Positions 60,061 through 64,000 of a DNA stretch of 64,000 nucleotides are shown here, piece by piece. Numbering within the stretch: position 1 is the stretch's first letter; each line of letters starts with the position of its first letter. Source of the stretch: Shouchella patagoniensis (GTDB lineage Bacteria > Bacillota > Bacilli > Bacillales > Bacillaceae_D); the NCBI RefSeq assembly GCF_002019705.1, contig NZ_KV917377.1:1610565-1674564 (forward strand), in the 5' to 3' direction. The notes beneath the pieces were generated by a model. That model worked only from the letters and a program-made list of their open reading frames with translations. It had not been told where the DNA came from and ran no database searches. Both the position numbers and the translations under genes were made by a program.

Positions 60061-60678
60061 ATGGCACATAAACTACCAGAACTAGGTTTTTCATTTGATG
60101 CGCTAGAACCAACGATTGACAAAACAACAATGGAAATTCATCATGGAAAACATCATCAAACGTATGTAACAAACTTGAATAATGTATTAGAGAGTGAAGT
60201 AAGTTTACAAAATGAAACACTGATTGATTTACTCAAAAAGATTGACGCTCTTCCGGAAGCAATTCAAACTGCCGTGCGCAATAACGGAGGTGGACATTTA
60301 AACCACACGTTATTCTGGGAAATTATCGCACCCGCAACCGGGGAAAACGAACCTAACTCTGCACTAAAAGCCGCGATTGATGATACTTTCGGTAGCTTTG
60401 ACTCCTTTAAAGAAACATTTACCAGAGCTGCTACAACTCGCTTTGGTTCTGGTTGGGCTTGGCTCGTCGTAAACGCTAACAAAGAATTAGAAGTATACAG
60501 CACACCGAACCAAGATAATCCAATCATGGACGGGAAGCACGCTATTCTTGGTCTGGATGTTTGGGAACACGCATATTATTTAAATTACCAAAACCGTCGC
60601 CCTGAATACATTGAAAATTTCTTTTCAATTATTAATTGGCAGGTAGTTTCTAAAAAGTATGAACTGGCGATTGGCTAA
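60061..60678 (+). CDS. sodA: Superoxide dismutase, Mn type
   Basis: Converts superoxide to oxygen and peroxide in the cytosol. 205 residues with the metal ligands H27 ([13 protein letters not shown]), H82 ([13 protein letters not shown]), D166 and H170 ([18 protein letters not shown]). The spacing and the [11 protein letters not shown] segment fit manganese enzymes. TTGGAGGG precedes the ATG. First gene of a likely operon with yuzB and ferredoxin, divergent from the SufR-like gene. Confidence 0.96.
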   Translation: MAHKLPELGFSFDALEPTIDKTTMEIHHGKHHQTYVTNLNNVLESEVSLQNETLIDLLKKIDALPEAIQTAVRNNGGGHLNHTLFWEIIAPATGENEPNSALKAAIDDTFGSFDSFKETFTRAATTRFGSGWAWLVVNANKELEVYSTPNQDNPIMDGKHAILGLDVWEHAYYLNYQNRRPEYIENFFSIINWQVVSKKYELAIG

Positions 60679-60753
60679 TAGAATACATTTTTGGGGAGCA
60701 GGTCTATAAAGCTCCCTTTTATCTTGCCAAATACAACATGGAAGGTGGATTGC

Positions 60754-61002
60754 ATGGGCATTATTGTCGTGGAAATTTGTGAAAGTAGCCTTATTAATGA
60801 GGTAGACGTTGAATCTATACTTGAAGTTGAATACCCCGAGGTAGCTGTTATTATGAATGAGTGTATGTCCTTTTGCGGCATGTGTGCAGTGCGCCCTTAC
60901 GCGATTGTAAATGGCAAAAAGATATTTGGACAAACAGCTAAAGAATGTATAGCAAAAATACAAGACCGCATTGAATTAGAGCTTGCCCTATACCAAATTT
61001 AA
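60754..61002 (+). CDS. yuzB: DUF1450 protein, YuzB-like
   Basis: 82 residues. It starts MGIIVVEICESSLINEVDVE and carries NECMSFCGMCAVRPYAIVNG, a four-cysteine block (with Cys9) characteristic of the YuzB/DUF1450 family, which is thought to be thioredoxin-like or metal binding, function unknown. The ATG at 60754 has GGAAGGTGG upstream; the open frame extends back 21 codons without RBS. Placement between sodA and a ferredoxin gene suggests a redox or Fe-S role. Confidence 0.85.
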   Translation: MGIIVVEICESSLINEVDVESILEVEYPEVAVIMNECMSFCGMCAVRPYAIVNGKKIFGQTAKECIAKIQDRIELELALYQI

Positions 61003-61032
61003 AGCATAAAAAGAAAAGCGGAGATGAATTAA

Positions 61033-61272
61033 ATGGCATTTGTAGTTTTAAGTCCGTGCATCGGTGAAAAAGCAGGAGAATGTGTTGATGTCTGTCCTGT
61101 TGATTGTATAGAAGAAGGGGAAGACCAATATTTCATTAATCCAGACATTTGCATCGACTGTGGAGCGTGCCAAGGCGTTTGTCCTGTAGATGCAATTGTT
61201 GAGGAATATGAAATGCACGAGGCAGATGCACCATACTTGAAAAAAGCAGAAACTTTTTTTGGAATTGAATAA
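61033..61272 (+). CDS. 7Fe-type ferredoxin
   Basis: 79 residues. Cysteines at 9, 17, 21 and 25 (SPCIGEKAGECVDVCPVDC) and 40, 43, 46, 50 (CIDCGACQGVCPVDA). The C-x7-C-x3-CP spacing of the first set is that of seven-iron ferredoxins: C9, C17 and C50 for a [3Fe-4S], C21, C40, C43 and C46 for a [4Fe-4S] cluster, with C25 free. Electron carrier. GGAGATG precedes the ATG. The operon ends in a terminator 15 bp on. Confidence 0.92.
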   Translation: MAFVVLSPCIGEKAGECVDVCPVDCIEEGEDQYFINPDICIDCGACQGVCPVDAIVEEYEMHEADAPYLKKAETFFGIE

Positions 61273-61287
61273 GAACATGAGAAACTT

Positions 61288-61315
61288 GAGAAGCTTAAAC
61301 GCTTCTCCTTTTTTT
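61288..61315 (+). terminator. Terminator of sodA-yuzB-ferredoxin
   Basis: GAGAAGC, loop TTAAAC, GCTTCTC, then CTTTTTTT. Confidence 0.92.
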
Positions 61316-61375
61316 GCTATTTTTCTGCTGGTTGAGGTAAGATAAAACAAGCTTATTTTTGAAACGAGTGAGTAT

Positions 61376-63139
61376 ATGTTTGAACTTATGCTCTTAATGT
61401 TAGAGCGTCTCGGCCTGATCGTCATGCTTGCTTTTATTGCCACAAGACTGCGCTTTTTCCGTAATATGGTCTTTTCCACAAGCTTAACAAGCAAACATAA
61501 ATTAACCGCGGTTTTGTTTTTTGGTATTTTTGGGATCATTGGAACGTATTCTGGCGTCACATTCCAATCAGAGTCGCTTATATTTCAAAGAATTACATTC
61601 GGTATTCCAGAAGATGCAGCGATTGCTAATTTTCGCGTCATTGGCATTGTCTTAGCCGGATTATTTGGGGGCTATAAAGTTGGCCTCGGCGCGGGGCTTA
61701 TAGCAGGTGTTCACCGAATTATGTTAGGGGGGTTCACGGCTTTTTCATGCGGAATTGCAACCATTATCGCAGGCGTAATAGCTGCACATTATCGCTCAAG
61801 AAACCCCCAAGCTATTAGTCAACCTATGCACATCTTCCTACTTGGCGCACTTGCAGAAACGGTACAGATGGGTTTAATTGCCCTTCTAGCATCTCCAACA
61901 ACTGCGGCTATTTCCCTTGTTCAAACCATTGGAATACCTATGATTATTGCAAATGGAATTGGCTGTGCACTCTTCTTACTCATTATACAGAGTGTAACAA
62001 AAGAAGAACAAAAAGCCGGTGCCTTACAAGCCCAAAAAAGCTTACGTATCGCAGAACAAACTTTAGCTCATTTCAAACATGGTTTAACAAACAAATCCGC
62101 CGGTGAAGTCTGTCAGATCTTATATAAAGAGTTAAATGCATGTGCAGTCGCTATGACAAACAAACATACGATTCTTGCACACATGGGTGTTGCTGCAGAT
62201 CATCATAAAGCGAATATGGCGATACAAACGAAACTAACAACAGAAGTGATGGAACAAAAACAAATGATTATTGCAGGAGATAATGAGATTCACTGTAAAG
62301 AATCAAACTGCCCTTTAGGCGCAGCAGTAATTGCTCCATTAATTATCCGGACAGAAGTTGTGGGGACTCTTAAGTTCTATTACCATTCAAAAAAAGAGAT
62401 AACTGAACTAGAGACGGAATTGCTATCAGGGTTGACTAACCTACTCAGTAGTCAACTTGAATTAGCCGAAGCAGACCGTGCCTACCAACTTGCAAAAGAG
62501 GCTGAAGTTAATGCACTCCAAGCACAAATTAGCCCTCATTTTTTGTTTAATACATTAAATACGGCAATTTCACTTATTCGTATTGATCCAATGAAAGCAC
62601 GTACGATGCTCCACTCTCTTTCTCAATTTTTAAGACAAAATGTTTCTGCAACGACAATGAAACTACACCCTCTCTCTGAAGAGCTAAATCATATTAAAGC
62701 TTATTTATCAATTGAAGAAGTTCGCTTTGAAGATCGTCTAACAGTTATATACAATATCGATGAGCATGTACTTAAAGTGGCGATTCCACCACTCACTTTA
62801 CAGCCATTAGTAGAGAATGCGATGAAACACGGCTTTAAAAACAAACGTTCCGATTGTAGAATTTGCATTTCCGTGCGAGAAGAACAAGACTCTGTACTTC
62901 TATCTGTTGAAGATAACGGCGAAGGATTTGATCCAATAAAACTAAGTAAAGCGGGTAATGAACCACTTGCTACTACGACAGGAACAGGGATTGGCCTCTA
63001 TAATAGCAATAAACGCTTACAACTAAAGTTTGGCCGTTCAGCTTCTCTCATTTTTTCGTCCAACCGCAATGAAGGAACAACCGTACGTTTTTATATACCA
63101 AAACAAACTAGAAAGGATAACCAACAGGATGAATCATAA
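61376..63139 (+). CDS. lytS: LytS-family sensor histidine kinase
   Basis: 587 residues. The N-terminal 200 residues are the 5TM-LYT receptor (GTYSGVTFQSE, AIANFRVIGIVLAGLFGGYK, LGAGLIAGVHRIMLGGFTAF), followed by a GAF-like domain (LNACAVAMTNKHTILAHMGV, CPLGAAVIAPL). The kinase core has QISPHFLFNTLNTAISLIR with His near 388, PPLTLQPLVENAMKHGFKNK, VEDNGEGFD and GTGIGLYNSNKRL. LytS controls lrgAB/pftAB-type genes and senses pyruvate or membrane state in relatives. Overlaps lytT by 11 bp. Confidence 0.95.
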   Translation: MFELMLLMLERLGLIVMLAFIATRLRFFRNMVFSTSLTSKHKLTAVLFFGIFGIIGTYSGVTFQSESLIFQRITFGIPEDAAIANFRVIGIVLAGLFGGYKVGLGAGLIAGVHRIMLGGFTAFSCGIATIIAGVIAAHYRSRNPQAISQPMHIFLLGALAETVQMGLIALLASPTTAAISLVQTIGIPMIIANGIGCALFLLIIQSVTKEEQKAGALQAQKSLRIAEQTLAHFKHGLTNKSAGEVCQILYKELNACAVAMTNKHTILAHMGVAADHHKANMAIQTKLTTEVMEQKQMIIAGDNEIHCKESNCPLGAAVIAPLIIRTEVVGTLKFYYHSKKEITELETELLSGLTNLLSSQLELAEADRAYQLAKEAEVNALQAQISPHFLFNTLNTAISLIRIDPMKARTMLHSLSQFLRQNVSATTMKLHPLSEELNHIKAYLSIEEVRFEDRLTVIYNIDEHVLKVAIPPLTLQPLVENAMKHGFKNKRSDCRICISVREEQDSVLLSVEDNGEGFDPIKLSKAGNEPLATTTGTGIGLYNSNKRLQLKFGRSASLIFSSNRNEGTTVRFYIPKQTRKDNQQDES

Positions 63140-63863
63140 ATCAATCCGCACTTTCGTCGCTGATGATGAAAAATACAGCCGAGAAGAATTGCTTTACTTG
63201 CTTCGTTTTTTCCCACAAATCGACGTCATTGGCGAAGCCCAGTCCGGTCAAGAGACAGTTGCTAAAATCATGGAATTACAACCTGATCTTCTGTTTTTAG
63301 ATATTGAAATGCCCGAGATGAATGGAACTGATGTAGCATCAATGGTGAAGCAAATGAAAAAACCTCCATTAATTGTATTCGCAACTGCTTATCCTCAATT
63401 CGCAGTTGAAGCATTTCAATTACAAGCAAAAGGCTATTTGATAAAACCAATAGATGAAACACGTTTAGCTGAAACAATTGCTCAAGTTGAAGAAGCATTG
63501 TGCCGTGCTACCAATGATGAATTAGCAAAGCCCTTAGCAAAGTTGGCAGTTGAAGGAAGTGATTCCATTCACTTTTTAGAACCAGAAACAATTGCCTATG
63601 TCTACCGTGATGATAAAAGTTCAAAAGTGATTACTCATACAAGTGCATATGAAACAAGATTACCTCTCAAAGAACTTGAAATACGATTATCACCCTATTC
63701 ATTTTTTAGAGTGCATAAAAGCTACTTAGTAAATACATCACTTATTACTGAAATGAACGCTTGGTTTAATGGTGCGTATCAACTTTCTTTAAAAGGAATT
63801 AGGGAACAGATCCCAGTCAGCCGCAATTATGTTAAACCACTTCGTGCAAAAATCGAACTTTAA
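63129..63863 (+). CDS. lytT: LytT/LytR-family response regulator
   Basis: 244 residues: receiver domain (IRTFVADDEKYSREELLYLL, phospho-Asp in LLFLDIEMPEMNGTDV near 56, ATAYPQFAVEAF, GYLIKPID) and a LytTR DNA-binding domain (IAYVYRDDKSSKVITHTSAY, LPLKELEIRLSPYSFFRVHK, SYLVNTSLI, IPVSRNYVKPLRAKIEL). The ATG at 63129 lies inside the end of lytS, with AAAGGA upstream. Acts with LytS; the likely target is the gene just past the window edge. Confidence 0.95.
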   Translation: MNHKSIRTFVADDEKYSREELLYLLRFFPQIDVIGEAQSGQETVAKIMELQPDLLFLDIEMPEMNGTDVASMVKQMKKPPLIVFATAYPQFAVEAFQLQAKGYLIKPIDETRLAETIAQVEEALCRATNDELAKPLAKLAVEGSDSIHFLEPETIAYVYRDDKSSKVITHTSAYETRLPLKELEIRLSPYSFFRVHKSYLVNTSLITEMNAWFNGAYQLSLKGIREQIPVSRNYVKPLRAKIEL

Positions 63864-63894
63864 GAGCCATTTCACATCTTGGCTCTTTTTTTTC
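63863..63894 (+). terminator. Terminator of lytST
   Basis: AAGAGCCA, 10-nt loop, TGGCTCTT, then a run of T. Confidence 0.9.
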
Positions 63895-63965
63895 GCATCT
63901 CATACCCTAATTTCGACATCTTAATACAAATACCAACACAAACAAAAACTATTTTTGTACACTTG

Positions 63966-63984
63966 TATTATGAAAACGCATTCA
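63966..63984 (+). promoter_or_regulatory. -10 box and catabolite response element before the next gene
   Basis: TATTAT (63966-63971) abuts TGAAAACGCATTCA (63971-63984), which matches 10 of 11 fixed positions of the cre consensus. GAGGGGG at the very end of the window would be the RBS of a gene beyond it. Confidence 0.6.
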
Positions 63985-64000
63985 CCATGATGCGAGGGGG

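Noticed and set aside
1-64000. tRNA, rRNA, insertion sequence or prophage
   Set aside because: No cloverleaf, rRNA-like stretch, transposase, integrase or phage structural protein was recognised on either strand.

Overview
The window reads as a chromosomal stretch of a low-GC, endospore-forming Bacillaceae bacterium, plausibly an alkaliphile or halophile. The grounds are Bacillus-type ribosome binding sites (AAAGGAGG) with frequent GTG/TTG starts, a SleL-type spore cortex hydrolase, wall teichoic and teichuronic acid genes, nrdIEF, LytST, CsbD, PncA and a YuzB protein. I see no rRNA or tRNA gene, no CRISPR array, no transposase and no prophage.

Layout. 1-1105: the 3' part of a strongly acidic surface protein made of 25-residue tandem repeats with a C-terminal SH3-like domain. 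1161-11357 (minus strand): wall polymer locus with GtaB, a large GT2, a GT2/CDP-glycerol polymerase (TagF type), TagD, a CDP-alcohol phosphotransferase-like membrane protein, a second CDP-glycerol transferase, an undecaprenyl-phosphate sugar transferase and an ExoA-like GT2. 11576-12355: a membrane-anchored SGNH-like protein. 12628-16125: nrdI-nrdE-nrdF with DnaA-box-like sites upstream. 16263-20420: Nudix protein, PncA, a small coiled protein, SleL, an SDR and an unlisted 40-residue membrane protein. 20546-27216 (minus): NagZ-type GH3 enzyme plus a complete sugar ABC importer, a probable amino-sugar uptake operon. 27755-28704 (minus): NYN-domain protein with a short coupled upstream ORF.

28890-34045: a self-regulated ABC operon in which a YtrA-type GntR repressor and an ATPase are flanked by two paralogous permease/ectodomain pairs, with two matching 24-bp operators on the promoter. 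34075-36205: MBL hydrolase, Rrf2 regulator, then (minus) a kinase-like protein and a 41-residue basic protein placed behind what I read as a yybP-ykoY (Mn2+) riboswitch with its own terminator. 36639-39535: metallophosphoesterase and a GAF histidine kinase/NarL-type regulator pair. 39491-41576 (minus): VOC protein, divergent QueA-like protein and SDR in one coupled operon. 41731-49465: a gene remnant, DJ-1/PfpI protein, HAD phosphatase, a divergent PRPP synthetase, two Gfo/Idh/MocA oxidoreductases, an aldo/keto reductase, an SCP2 protein behind a perfect FadR-type operator, a methyltransferase-like protein and CsbD.

49640-58903 (minus): TagO followed upstream by a teichuronic-acid-like set (TuaG-like GT2, TuaD, polymerase, GT4, GT2, flippase), interrupted by a plus-strand lipoprotein gene. 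59206-61272: a SufR-like cysteine-rich HTH regulator divergent from sodA, yuzB and a 7Fe-type ferredoxin. 61376-63863: LytS-LytT; the window ends in a promoter carrying a catabolite-response-like site for the next gene, which by synteny may encode a pyruvate transporter.

The main theme is cell envelope polymer synthesis and sensing. The most unusual regulatory units are the riboswitch-controlled small protein/kinase pair, the duplicated GntR-ABC operon and the SufR-like/sodA/ferredoxin unit.
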